From assembly GCA_002354035.1 (NCBI GenBank), contig DEKU01000052.1:47487-111486 (forward strand): a stretch of DNA of 64,000 nt. The letters run 5' to 3'. Below, in pieces: positions 38,173 to 47,796 of the stretch (position 1 is the first letter of the stretch; each line of letters begins with the position of its first letter). This DNA is from Bacteroidales bacterium UBA2714. GTDB lineage: Bacteria > Bacteroidota > Bacteroidia > Bacteroidales > P3. The notes beneath the pieces were generated by a model, which was given only the letters and a program-made list of their open reading frames with translations, had not been told where the DNA came from and ran no database searches. The position numbers were made by a program, and so were the translations under genes.

Positions 38173-40152
38173 CTATTCTTTAGTTTCGTTGTCTTGATTT
38201 TTGGCCTCTTCGGCTTCGTCGAGAATGCGGACTTTGGCCTCGAGCAGAGCAATTTGCTTGCGGGTGTTGTCCATTTTCCGCTCAAATTCCTCTTTGAGGA
38301 GGTCGGCTTGTTTGCTGTTGGCGAGGAAGCCGAGGTTGTTTTCCCAGAGTTTTAGGTCGGAACGCATCTTTTCGATTTGGTTGAGGAGTTGGTTGCGCTC
38401 GTTGCCGAAGAAGTTCTGGTTGTTGGAGCCGGAATGGTTGCGGATGCGCTCGCGGAAGTTGTTCTCGTCGGCTTCGCGGGCAGAGATTTTGAGTTGCTCG
38501 AAGATGCCGTCGAGGAGCGAGCGGTACTCTTTCTGGATGCGGTCTTTCTCCTTCATGGGCACATGGCCTATCTCGGCCCAGCGGCGCTGGAAGTCTTTGA
38601 TGGCGGAGAGGTTTTCCTCCTTGTTGTCGCCAAACTGGTAGGCCTTGAGTTCGTCAAGGATGGCGGTTTTCTTGGTGAGGTTTTCGTTCTCACTGCTGCG
38701 GATGTCTTTGAAGAATTCGCCTTTTTTGGCAAAGAATTCGTCGCAGGCGCCGCGGAAACGATGCCATATCTTGTCGCTCACTTTGCGGCTGGTGGGTCCG
38801 ATGGCTTTCCATTCGGCCTGGAGCTGAAGGAGTTCTTCGGTGGCTTTTTTCCAGTCTTCGCGTTTGGCGATGGCTTCGGCACGGAGGCAGAGGTCGATTT
38901 TCTTGTTGTAGTTTTCGGACTGCTCGTCGCGCATCTGGCCAAAGTGGAGCTTTTTGTCGGCATAGTGTTTGTCGATGATGCCTTTGAACTGAGCCCAGAC
39001 GGTCTCGTTCTGTTCGCGAGGCACGGGGCCTATGCTCTTCCAGAGTTTGAGCAGCTCGTCGAGGGCTTCGGTGGTGTCGTTCCAGGCTTTGGTGGACTGG
39101 GGGGTCTCTTTGGTGAGGTCGGTGGCTTTGTCGATGAGTGCTTGTTTGGCCAGGAGGTTTTGGTCGAGTTCTTCTTTCCGCTGGTCGTAGTATTCGCGGC
39201 GGCGCTCGTCGATTTGGTTGGCGGCGTTGTTGAAGCGTTGCCAGGTCTCCTCGTTCTGCTCGGAGGGAACGGGACCGATTTCGCGCCATTGTGCGCGGAG
39301 TTCCTGAAGGGCTTTGAAAGCTTTGACGACCGAGGTCTCAACGATGAGTTCTTCGGCACGTTCGCAAAGCTGGATTTTCTTCTCCAGATTGCGCTTCAGG
39401 TCGAGCATGCGGAGCTCTTTGTTTATCTTTACTTTGTTGAAGAACTGCTCGATAAGGAAGTGGTAGTTCTGCCAGAGGTCGTTCATCTGGTCGCGGGGAA
39501 CCTCGCCGATGGACTTCCATTTTTCCTGGATGGCGTTGAAGTCGTCGTAGGTTTGTTTGAGGGTTTCCTCGTCTTTGTCGATAAGTGTGCGCAGCTCTTC
39601 GAGTATTTGTTTCTTGGATTGGAGGTTGGCGGCTTTCTGTGCCTCTATCTCTTCTTGCATTTTTTGGCGACGGGCGCGGTAGGTGTCGTAGGCTTTGTAG
39701 AATGCGTCGGCCACGGCATCGTTGGCGGGCTTGTAGTCGTCCTTGTTGCCACCGTCGGCGAGGAAGGCTTCGAACGCTTGTTTTTCAACTTCCTTGTTGA
39801 GGAGGTTGAACTGGTTGCGGATGGCGCTTGCACGGTTGCGGATGCGAGAGATGTCGTCGGACAGCAGTTCGTTGAAGGCAGCCAGAAGGTCTTCACGGCT
39901 CATAGAGGTGTAGTCTACTACGGGCTCAGGTTCGGGTTCGTCGGCATTGGGCGTGGCGGGTGCGTCCTGGACGTTGTTGTCGGTCTGTTCGGCGGGAGCA
40001 GATTCGTCAACGGTGATTGTTTCATTTGTGTCAGTGTCGTTTCCAGCTGCTGCGGGTGCGGCTTGCTGTGCAACGGTTTGCAGTTCGTTGTTGACAACGT
40101 TTTCCTCGGTTGAGGGGTTTGCTGCATTTTGATTCAGGTCTTCCATTTCCAT
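38173..40152 (-). CDS. DUF349 repeat protein
   Basis: 659 residues. An acidic, low-complexity N-terminus (1-80) precedes repeated helical DUF349 units of about 75 residues, each with a tryptophan-containing core such as 'AIQEKWKSIGEVPRDQMNDL', 'RAQWREIGPVPSEQNEETWQ' and 'LLKLWKSIGPVPREQNETVW'. A coiled coil covers about 590-650. DUF349 proteins are abundant in Bacteroidetes and of uncertain function. It leads a tight operon with gldB, an LtaS-like gene, a DAG kinase and SUI1. Confidence 0.93.
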   Translation of the reverse strand: MEMEDLNQNAANPSTEENVVNNELQTVAQQAAPAAAGNDTDTNETITVDESAPAEQTDNNVQDAPATPNADEPEPEPVVDYTSMSREDLLAAFNELLSDDISRIRNRASAIRNQFNLLNKEVEKQAFEAFLADGGNKDDYKPANDAVADAFYKAYDTYRARRQKMQEEIEAQKAANLQSKKQILEELRTLIDKDEETLKQTYDDFNAIQEKWKSIGEVPRDQMNDLWQNYHFLIEQFFNKVKINKELRMLDLKRNLEKKIQLCERAEELIVETSVVKAFKALQELRAQWREIGPVPSEQNEETWQRFNNAANQIDERRREYYDQRKEELDQNLLAKQALIDKATDLTKETPQSTKAWNDTTEALDELLKLWKSIGPVPREQNETVWAQFKGIIDKHYADKKLHFGQMRDEQSENYNKKIDLCLRAEAIAKREDWKKATEELLQLQAEWKAIGPTSRKVSDKIWHRFRGACDEFFAKKGEFFKDIRSSENENLTKKTAILDELKAYQFGDNKEENLSAIKDFQRRWAEIGHVPMKEKDRIQKEYRSLLDGIFEQLKISAREADENNFRERIRNHSGSNNQNFFGNERNQLLNQIEKMRSDLKLWENNLGFLANSKQADLLKEEFERKMDNTRKQIALLEAKVRILDEAEEAKNQDNETKE

Positions 40153-40232
40153 GGTGTATTGTTTTTAGAATTAGTTCTGTAATAATTTGTTACAGACGTT
40201 TAACTGGGTTTTGCCGCCTTAATGGCGAAATG

Positions 40233-40240
40233 CAAAAATA
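40233..40240 (-). promoter_or_regulatory. -7 box of the DUF349 operon
   Basis: TATTTTTG on the minus strand, 80 bases before the DUF349 start. Confidence 0.5.
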
Positions 40241-40353
40241 CAACTTTTTTTTGAATGTGTATGTTACTGTGTTTAATTGTCGGTGAAAAATGGTGCTCTT
40301 CGCATGGGGGTGAGTGTCCGGTTCGTCGCAAAGTGAGGCAACTGGGGCATGGG

Positions 40354-41256
40354 TTAGTGTTTTAGGAGGCCACGGGTCACGTTGCGGCGGAAGGCCACCA
40401 GTTTGTTCCCTTTGGCGGGTTGCAGACGGAAGGCGTAGTAGAGCCACAGCACGATGGTGCCGCCCCATTTCACAGCCTCTTTCATCAGGCGGTTGCGATA
40501 CTTCTTTGGTGATATTTGCAGGGTTCTGTACCGTTCGCTCACACCGATGCTGTAGGTGAGGCGGTCGAAATAGTCTTGGGTCAGTTTGTGGGGAGGGATG
40601 ATGTGGTAGAGGATGGCGTTGGGGAGATAGTAGAAATGCATCCCGTTGGTGGTCATTTTGTCGAAGAGGTCTTTCTCCTCGGCCCCAATAAGGCTGTTGC
40701 CTTTGCGACCCAGCTCGACATTGAACAGGCCTACGGTGTCGAACACGCTCTTGCGGTAGCAGGCGTTTCCGCCGCCTGGGAAAGCCCCGCCGGGGAATTC
40801 CCGCTCTTTGTCGCCGAGGTATAGTTTGCCGGTGATGAGCTGGCGGGTGTAGTGGGTCATCCACGAGGGCTCTTCCGTTTCGTAGACTGGCAGTATGGGG
40901 CCTCCCGCAGCCACGGCGTCGGGATGGTCGGCGAAGAATCGGGCGTAGGTGGAAAGGTATTCCTTGTTCACAGTGGCGTCGTCGTCGACGTATGCCAGCA
41001 GGTCGCCCGCCGACTGCCGTATGCCACAGTTGCGGGCGTAGGAGAGGCCTTGGTTGGTTTCCACGCAATAGTGAAAGTTCACTTCGGGATAGTCGTCCTG
41101 AAAGCGGCGGCATTCCTGCTCGGTGTTGTCGGTGCTGTTGTTGTTCACCAGCACGATTTCATATTCGCTGCGGGGCAATTCGTTCTCTGCAACGCTTTTT
41201 AGCACATTGTATATGTACTTTTGTCGGTTGTAGGTGCAGATGATGACTGAAATCAT
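40354..41256 (-). CDS. Family 2 glycosyltransferase
   Basis: 300 residues. The GT-A fold is shown by 'ISVIICTYNRQKYIYNVLKS' at the N-terminus, 'IVLVNNNSTDNTEQE' and the DxD-like 'LLAYVDDDATVNKEYL' (about 88-103). 'FPGGAFPGGGNACYRKSVFD' and 'IGAEEKDLFDKM' give the acceptor side and catalytic acid. It transfers a sugar from a nucleotide donor in polysaccharide or glycoprotein synthesis. It lies 38 bases after the YfhO gene and is probably cotranscribed. Confidence 0.9.
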   Translation of the reverse strand: MISVIICTYNRQKYIYNVLKSVAENELPRSEYEIVLVNNNSTDNTEQECRRFQDDYPEVNFHYCVETNQGLSYARNCGIRQSAGDLLAYVDDDATVNKEYLSTYARFFADHPDAVAAGGPILPVYETEEPSWMTHYTRQLITGKLYLGDKEREFPGGAFPGGGNACYRKSVFDTVGLFNVELGRKGNSLIGAEEKDLFDKMTTNGMHFYYLPNAILYHIIPPHKLTQDYFDRLTYSIGVSERYRTLQISPKKYRNRLMKEAVKWGGTIVLWLYYAFRLQPAKGNKLVAFRRNVTRGLLKH

Positions 41257-41294
41257 TATGTTATGTATAGAGTGTCGTTTAAGTGAAGACGTTG

Positions 41295-43835
41295 TTACTT
41301 GGCTGCGGCTTTTCTTCTGCGGTAGTAGATGAAAAGGGTGGCGCCTACGATCAGCACCGTGGCGATGGAGCAGACAAGGGTGATGGTGTCCAGACGGTGC
41401 ATGGTGGGAGCCTCGTTGCGGAACTCGATGGCGTGGTCGCCGGCGGGAATCAACATGGCGCGCAGTATATAGTTGGCGCGGATGTACTCGGCGGGCTTGC
41501 CGTCGATGTAGGCTTTCCAGTCGGGAGAATAGTAAATTTCGCTGAACACGGCCAGTGCCGGGGTGGCCAGGTTGTGGTGGCTGCGATAGGTGAGCGTGTT
41601 GAGGTCGGCGGGATTTTTATGCTCCATCACGATGTAGGCACTGCTGTCCACGCCAAACCTCACCATGCCATTGACAAAGTGCTTGGGCAGGTCCTTCAGT
41701 CCCTCGCCCATCTCGGCCACATTCACCACAGCCTCGGTGGCGGGGTTGAACTCGTTCAGCTTCAAAATTTCGTCGTTGGCGCTTTCCACTGGCGTGATGC
41801 CGTCCACAAACCAGCAGTTGCCCAGTGCGTCGGGATTGCGCTGCACTTGGCCGTTGTTCATCACGATGTAGCGGGTGTTGAGCATATTCAGCACACCGGT
41901 GTTGATTCGGCCGCTGATGTAGAAGTCGATAAGGTCTTGGTAGCGGCGGAGCTTTGCGGCGCTGTAGCCGCCCACCTGGTTGTGGAATGCCGAGGGTTTG
42001 GAGTCGTTGAAGGTGTTCACCGCAAGGTTCAGCACACGGTAGTCCTGGTCGCCGGCCTGCATGGCTATGGCGTCGATGTCGCGGTCGTACTGTGCGGGCT
42101 GCATCTCGAGCATGCGGGCATTGCGCACATAGTTGTCGCTGTTCAGATAGCGGCTGTTCACACCCTGTAGATCTATCACCGTCAGCAGTGCCAACACTGC
42201 CACTACGGGTAGGGCAGCCTTGGGTTTCGATGCCCAGTGTTTCAGGTAGAGCCACAATGTGGCAGCGGCCAGCACGATGAACAGGATGCTGCGCCATGAG
42301 TCGGACACGAAGAGTGCCTTCCGGTCTTGGACAAAGATGTTCTGAATCATGGGCCATTGGTCGCCATACTGGCGGGCCATCTCGCTGTCGGCGGCACCGC
42401 TGTAGTTCAGGCTGCCGCTCATCAGCAGGCCGACGAGGATTACACCCACCGTGGTTCCTGCCGCGATATACAGGCCGCGCAGCAGTCGTTTGGTCTCTCC
42501 CTGTTCATGCAGCGTGGTGGCCTCTTTCAGTCCCAACACACCCATCAGCACTGCCAGCACGTTGGCCAGCACCAGGCTCATCGACGGGGTGCGGAACTTG
42601 TTGTAGAGAGGCAGATGGTTGAACATCCATTCGTTGAATCCCATCAGGTTGCGACCCCACGAAAGGAGGATGGCTATGGCCATGGCTGCCAGTATCCACC
42701 AGCGTTCAGGCCCGCGCACCACTATCATGCCAAACAGGAACAGGAACATCACGATGGCACCGAAGTAGACAGGGCCGCTCGTGAATGGCTGGTCGCCCCA
42801 GTAAAGAGGCATCTTCTCCTGACGGAAGTTGCTGTACGATGCACTGCTCTTGCTTACAGGTTCGACGCTTCCGCCACCGCGGGCACCTGGCACCAGCAGG
42901 GTGTAAGTCTCGCCTATGCCGTAGCTCCAACTGAAGGCATAGTTGATGTCCAGGCCTTTGTCGTTGGAATTATTGTTGCGGGGATAGTCTTTGCCGTAGA
43001 GGTCCTGCGGGGTGACGGTAATCTCGCTGCCCCCACGCATGGTGTACTGCATATACTCCTCGTTCACCAGCAGATGGCGCGTGTTGCAAGCCAGGGCCAG
43101 CAGCACTCCGGCCAGCAGTATTCCCACCGACATCATAAAACGGCCGAAGTATTTGTCCTTAATGGCATACACCGCGTAGGCTATTCCCATCATCACACCA
43201 CCGATGGCAGTGTAGAAGGTAATCTGGATATGGTTCAGGGCAATCTGAAGTCCCAGGGCCACTAAGAACAGTATGCCGCCCCACACCCACATGTGCGTGG
43301 CGCGTTTCCGGTCGTCGCGCCATATCCCGGCGCCTTTCAGGCACATCATCTCGCCCGCCAGCACCGGTGCCATCATGGCCATGGCCCAGGCCTTGGTGAT
43401 ATGGCCGGCCTCGATGATGATGATGTTATAGCTTCCAAGGCCAAAGGCAAGGCCTCCCAGCAGCGCCAACCAAGGGCTGACGCCCAAGGCCACCAAGGCA
43501 ATATAAAACCCCAATAGGTAGAGGAACAGCACACCCATGTCGTTCTGCCGTCCAAAAATCTGTAGCGACAGGATGTTCTTCATCGGGGTGAACACCGAAT
43601 GCTGGGGACTGTTGGTAATCTGGTATCCAGGCATACCGCCGAACATGCTGGGGCACCATGTGGCATATTCGCCTGTGGCTTCGTGATAGTCTTTCTGAGC
43701 CTTCGCCATCCCTTCATACTTCTGGAGGTCGCCTTGCGGCAAAGCCTTGCCCTGTATGATGGGCATGAAATAGATGGCGGCTATGGCCAGCAATGCCACC
43801 ACCATACCTGCGTGAGTCAAGATGTTCTTCTTCAT
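41295..43835 (-). CDS. YfhO-family membrane protein
   Basis: 846 residues with about 13 hydrophobic helices, starting 'MKKNILTHAGMVVALLAIAA' and including the family motif region 'YATWCPSMFGGMPGYQI' (about 57-73) and 'GGLAFGLGSYNIIIIEAGH'. A soluble region (about 600-810) precedes a final helix. YfhO in Firmicutes glycosylates lipoteichoic acid as a GT-C-like enzyme; in Bacteroidetes the role is unknown. The neighbouring GT2 gene suggests a joint role in glycan modification. Confidence 0.88.
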   Translation of the reverse strand: MKKNILTHAGMVVALLAIAAIYFMPIIQGKALPQGDLQKYEGMAKAQKDYHEATGEYATWCPSMFGGMPGYQITNSPQHSVFTPMKNILSLQIFGRQNDMGVLFLYLLGFYIALVALGVSPWLALLGGLAFGLGSYNIIIIEAGHITKAWAMAMMAPVLAGEMMCLKGAGIWRDDRKRATHMWVWGGILFLVALGLQIALNHIQITFYTAIGGVMMGIAYAVYAIKDKYFGRFMMSVGILLAGVLLALACNTRHLLVNEEYMQYTMRGGSEITVTPQDLYGKDYPRNNNSNDKGLDINYAFSWSYGIGETYTLLVPGARGGGSVEPVSKSSASYSNFRQEKMPLYWGDQPFTSGPVYFGAIVMFLFLFGMIVVRGPERWWILAAMAIAILLSWGRNLMGFNEWMFNHLPLYNKFRTPSMSLVLANVLAVLMGVLGLKEATTLHEQGETKRLLRGLYIAAGTTVGVILVGLLMSGSLNYSGAADSEMARQYGDQWPMIQNIFVQDRKALFVSDSWRSILFIVLAAATLWLYLKHWASKPKAALPVVAVLALLTVIDLQGVNSRYLNSDNYVRNARMLEMQPAQYDRDIDAIAMQAGDQDYRVLNLAVNTFNDSKPSAFHNQVGGYSAAKLRRYQDLIDFYISGRINTGVLNMLNTRYIVMNNGQVQRNPDALGNCWFVDGITPVESANDEILKLNEFNPATEAVVNVAEMGEGLKDLPKHFVNGMVRFGVDSSAYIVMEHKNPADLNTLTYRSHHNLATPALAVFSEIYYSPDWKAYIDGKPAEYIRANYILRAMLIPAGDHAIEFRNEAPTMHRLDTITLVCSIATVLIVGATLFIYYRRRKAAAK

Positions 43836-43917
43836 GATTCTCTTTATAAAACTATGTTTTTATTCTGTTGTTTCTGTTCTGTGCCAGTGGGGTGGAACTA
43901 TGCCAGCGCCACGGCTG

Positions 43918-45930
43918 CTACTTTGTTGTTTTGGGGTTCACCACCGGGTAGGAGATGCGCGCATGGTATATGCTCAGCATCTTTGCCTTCAGCATGGATT
44001 TGATGCGCGTGATGTCGCCGAAGGTGAGGTCGCAGTTGCGCAGCTGGTTCTGGCTGATTTTGCTTTCCACAATGCGGTCCACCAGCTGGTTTATGGCCTC
44101 GTTGTCGTGGTTCTTGAGACTTTTGCATGCAGCCTCCACACTGTCCACGATCATCACCACCGCCGTCTCGCGCGAGAAAGGCGTAGGCCCGGGATATTGG
44201 AAATCGGACGGGTTGATGGGCTCGTCGGGGTGCTCGTTGAGCTGCTTGGCATAGAAATAGCCCGTCATCGTGGTGCCGTGGTGCGTGCGGATAAAGTCCT
44301 GCACGGCCGCTGGCAAGTGGTATTTCTTGGCCAGCTCCAGCCCTGTGCGCACATGCTGGATGATGATGGCCGCGCTCTCGGCATTGTCCAGCTCGTCGTG
44401 GGGGTTGAAACCTCCGTTCTGGTTCTCGGTGAAGAACAACGGTGCCGACACTTTGCCGATGTCGTGGTACAACGCACCCACCTTGGCCAGCAAGGCGTTG
44501 CCCCCAATCTCGTTGATCAAGTCCTCACTGATGTTGGCCACCTGCATGGCGTGCTGGAATGTGCCGGGAGCATTGCGCGACAGCTCGCGCAGTGCGGGTG
44601 TGTTGGTTGACGAAAGCTCCATCAGCGTGAGGTTGGTGGTCATGCCGAAAGCCCTCTCAAACAGATATATCAACGGGTAGGCCAACAGCGTGAGCAGCGC
44701 GTTGAAGAAGAAGACTAGGTAGCGTCCTGCGGTGATGCCTTCAAGTGTGCTCTCCTGGCTCAGCACGCCGAAGGTATAAATCAGCGAGTAGGACAGGAAT
44801 ATGGCTCCGCTCACCAAGAAAAACTTGCTTCGGTTCTCGAAATTGCGCACCGTCACAATCGACATCATGCCCGCAATGAGCTGGTAGAAGATAAACTCGA
44901 AGGGATTGGGCACCATGTTGGCCAAGATGATAATGGTGGTGACATGCACATACAGCGCCACACGCATGTCGAAAAACACCCTCATCATGATAGGCACAAT
45001 GCACAACGGCACTATCAGCACCAGGTCGGGGCTCTGGCTCGACACCAATGCCGTCAACGCCGACATCAGCAGTATCAGCACCATCACAAATGTCACCTTG
45101 CGGTTATCCTCCAGGATGGGATGACGGGTGTTCTTCAGGAACATATACAGCGCTATGAAAGCAATGATGCACAGCATCAGTTGCCCCAGATACCGCCCCA
45201 CGGGATGATAATTGTCGCGGAACAGTTTGTCGTTCTCCATCTCGAGCGAGGCAATGATGCGTGCCCGTTCAGCCGTCACCGTCTCGCCTTTGGCGATGAT
45301 GCGCTCGCCTTGCTTCACCACACCGGCCGAAGTGATCAGTTGCGACACCCTCGAGTCCATCTCCAGCTGTGTGCGGTTGGCGTCAAACACGATGCTTGGC
45401 ACCAGTATGCTGTCGCGCAGCAAGGCGTTGGACACATCGATGGGCCTGACATACTCTGCTGCCGTATGCTCCGACCCCACATTGCCGTCCAGCACCACCA
45501 GCGTGTGGTTCTCATAGTCCGGCATATCGGTCGGGGGTTCCATATACCCGATGGCATAAATGCTGTCCACCATGTGCCGCAGGCGCCGCATGTCCATCCC
45601 GGCGCGCGAGCCGCCCAAGGCGTTCAGCCGTTCCACCGCCTCGTCGTGGGCGGCGGGGTCGAGGTGGTAGTAGAGGGTCAAGTCGGCCAGAGCCAGGGCC
45701 TGCTGCTGCTCTATCTCGCCCTGCGTCTTCTGCACCACAAAATCGAACGGGGCCACCAAATCGTCGTTCCGCCAAATGCTCCCTTCGGCATAGTCGTAGT
45801 GCTCTCCCTGGCCGTCGCTGGGAAACATAAGGGGTATCAGTGCCGATGTCACTATCATCATCAGCACTTTGGTCAGCAAGGGCAGGTGCTTGACCGTGGC
45901 AAAAATAATATTCTTCAGTTGCATAGGCAA
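43918..45930 (-). CDS. 7TM-HD family phosphohydrolase (PgpH-like)
   Basis: 670 residues. An extracytoplasmic 7TMR-HDED-like domain (about 45-225) is followed by seven membrane helices (about 235-430) and a cytoplasmic HD domain. HD motifs are 'TFQHAMQVANISEDLINEIG', 'AKVGALYHDIGKVS' and 'DFIRTHHGTTMTGYFY'. PgpH of Listeria hydrolyses c-di-AMP, and this is the likely activity. No diadenylate cyclase gene is in the window. A -7 box lies at 45984-45991. Confidence 0.92.
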   Translation of the reverse strand: MPMQLKNIIFATVKHLPLLTKVLMMIVTSALIPLMFPSDGQGEHYDYAEGSIWRNDDLVAPFDFVVQKTQGEIEQQQALALADLTLYYHLDPAAHDEAVERLNALGGSRAGMDMRRLRHMVDSIYAIGYMEPPTDMPDYENHTLVVLDGNVGSEHTAAEYVRPIDVSNALLRDSILVPSIVFDANRTQLEMDSRVSQLITSAGVVKQGERIIAKGETVTAERARIIASLEMENDKLFRDNYHPVGRYLGQLMLCIIAFIALYMFLKNTRHPILEDNRKVTFVMVLILLMSALTALVSSQSPDLVLIVPLCIVPIMMRVFFDMRVALYVHVTTIIILANMVPNPFEFIFYQLIAGMMSIVTVRNFENRSKFFLVSGAIFLSYSLIYTFGVLSQESTLEGITAGRYLVFFFNALLTLLAYPLIYLFERAFGMTTNLTLMELSSTNTPALRELSRNAPGTFQHAMQVANISEDLINEIGGNALLAKVGALYHDIGKVSAPLFFTENQNGGFNPHDELDNAESAAIIIQHVRTGLELAKKYHLPAAVQDFIRTHHGTTMTGYFYAKQLNEHPDEPINPSDFQYPGPTPFSRETAVVMIVDSVEAACKSLKNHDNEAINQLVDRIVESKISQNQLRNCDLTFGDITRIKSMLKAKMLSIYHARISYPVVNPKTTK

Positions 45931-45983
45931 TGAAATACAATATTAATCAGTTGCGGCCATGTTGCCGCAATTATTACGAAATG

Positions 45984-45991
45984 CAAAAGTA
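45984..45991 (-). promoter_or_regulatory. -7 box of the 7TM-HD gene
   Basis: TACTTTTG on the minus strand, 53 bases before the start. Confidence 0.5.
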
Positions 45992-46086
45992 CGAAAAATA
46001 AATCAATAAATGACAATTGCGTCGTCACCAATCCCATTATTCCTCTTCCCCCATCCTGCCGCAATGTCCCGTTCAGTCCTAACAGT

Positions 46087-46113
46087 CAGCCCTCACGGGG
46101 AATGCGTGAGGGC
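46087..46113. repeat. Hairpin in the intergenic region 45931-46196
   Basis: AGCCCTCACG (46087-46096) and CGTGAGGGCT (46104-46113) are perfect arms with a seven-base loop. It lies downstream of the T9SS gene on the minus strand but has no T-run; a further CCAGCC/GGCTGG hairpin lies near 46165-46185. Confidence 0.55.
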
Positions 46114-46196
46114 TCAGAAATCATTGTTCCTCAGGGGTTGTTCCGGCGCAAATGAATGCCCCGGACCAGCCGGCTACAGGCTGGTTGCCTTCAATA

Positions 46197-47453
46197 TCAT
46201 TCCACCACAATGCGGCGGCGTTCCACGCCGTGGCGGGTGACGGCCGCCACATAGTAGACCCCTGCCGGCCACTGCCTCACCTCCACCTCGGCTTTTGTGC
46301 CGTTTGCCGAGAGCCGTTCCACCAGTGTTCCGCGCACATCGTACACCCTCACCTCCTTCATCTCCACCCACGATGTGACCGTGAACCGTTCCCGAGCAGG
46401 ATTGGGCCATACTTTCACGCTCTCCTCCGGCAAGGCCTGGGCTATTCCTTCCGTCCCGGTGTAGAACTCCACCCCCTCGCTCCATTCGCTCCACTTGTCG
46501 CACTCCGTGCAGTAGCCCCGCACATAGAGCACATACCGCGTCGAGTCCCTCAGGTTGTTCAGCAGGGTGTGCGTCTCGTTGCAGTCCTTCACATGGCCGC
46601 TCTCCGGCGGAGTCCCCAGCTGCCCGTATGACACCTGCCACCTGACGTTCTGCTGCGTGTCCGCCGTCCAGCGCACCATCACAATGCTGCCCGACTGCAT
46701 CACGTTGATATTCTCCGCTTCCGGGCAAACAAACTGGGCGCAATGCAGGTACGCTCCTGTGGTGTCCAGGATCGGGAATAGGAAGATATTATGATTGGAC
46801 GGACGGCCATACAGCCATTGCGATGTCGAAATATAGTATTGCCAGAGAGGTAGATACTCTTTCCTGATTCCATCTGGGTTGTGCCAATAAGAAAAAATAT
46901 AGCCAACTTTTGTAAACATACTGTTGCTCAGCTGTGCTTCCTTCAACATGTTCTGTGTCAGGCCTATCCCAACAAAAAACGTGTCGTACACCTCAATCGT
47001 ATCGTCAAAGTACACCTCTTGTATTGGGATTGTGAATCGTCTGATCCTGTTGAAATAACCATCTCGGTTTTCGAACTCCAACCAACGGTCCGCAGTTGTT
47101 ATGTCCACCTCCTTGGAGGCGAGCAGCACGGGTGGCCTTCCATAACTATATAATGACAGAACCCGATTCTTGTATATGGTGTCCCAGTCCTGAGCCAGCT
47201 GTGCGGCCACTGCCATGCCTACCACCCGTAAGGTGTCCTGGCTGTAGCGTCCTTCGGCAGAGATTGTTATATGACCTCCATCAATATCCCACATAAAGAA
47301 AGGAGCATCAGTATTCATATTAATAGACCAGAAGTGAGCAGGATAGAAATAAGTCGGATCTGGTCCCCGCATAGTGTCTAACTGAGGCACAGGCTGTGCC
47401 GCCGCCGCCCAACCCATTGCAACCAGCATCAATGCTGCAAATACTTTTTTCAT
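46197..47453 (-). CDS. T9SS-exported protein with fibronectin type III-like domain
   Basis: 418 residues. A signal peptide (1-19, ending 'GWAAAAQ') precedes an unrecognised N-terminal half. A fibronectin III-like domain (about 235-325) contains 'VMVRWTADTQQNVRWQVSYG' and 'LRDSTRYVLYVRGYC'. The last 75 residues are a T9SS type A sorting domain ('VKVWPNPARERFTVTSW', 'VRVYDVRGTLVERL', 'PAGVYYVAAVT', 'RRRIVVE'). It is secreted or bound to the cell surface; no catalytic motif is visible. Confidence 0.88.
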   Translation of the reverse strand: MKKVFAALMLVAMGWAAAAQPVPQLDTMRGPDPTYFYPAHFWSINMNTDAPFFMWDIDGGHITISAEGRYSQDTLRVVGMAVAAQLAQDWDTIYKNRVLSLYSYGRPPVLLASKEVDITTADRWLEFENRDGYFNRIRRFTIPIQEVYFDDTIEVYDTFFVGIGLTQNMLKEAQLSNSMFTKVGYIFSYWHNPDGIRKEYLPLWQYYISTSQWLYGRPSNHNIFLFPILDTTGAYLHCAQFVCPEAENINVMQSGSIVMVRWTADTQQNVRWQVSYGQLGTPPESGHVKDCNETHTLLNNLRDSTRYVLYVRGYCTECDKWSEWSEGVEFYTGTEGIAQALPEESVKVWPNPARERFTVTSWVEMKEVRVYDVRGTLVERLSANGTKAEVEVRQWPAGVYYVAAVTRHGVERRRIVVE

Positions 47454-47796
47454 ATTGAATTCCTTTCTTGTCTTGTATTAGTAAATGTGGTTATCCTATG
47501 TCTTTGATTATTTTTGCAAAGATACGTTTTTTTTTTTTTTAATCATCTTAATTATTTTTTCAATCCGTCGTGTTTTTATTGCTCCTACCTGCTTGCCAGG
47601 TCTTTCGAAAGCAAACGCATAGGCGGGTTTGCGGCATTCTTGAGCCGATGGCTGTTCGAGCAATTTTCGGTTTATTTTGTGTTGTTGTACGGTATATTGT
47701 TTCTATGAAAGAAATAATAAAGAGTCTAAAGAGAAAAGAAATAGAGACAAAATAGAAAAGAATGACCGACGCGGCCGGTGGCCGGCGGGGTGGGGG
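47454..47796. other. Intergenic region with the T9SS gene promoter
   Basis: 343 bases without a gene. A minus-strand -7 box TATCTTTG lies at 47517-47524, 63 bases before the T9SS gene start. The rest (47560-47796) is unremarkable; it is the 3' flank of the leftward IPExxxVDY-like gene. Confidence 0.55.
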
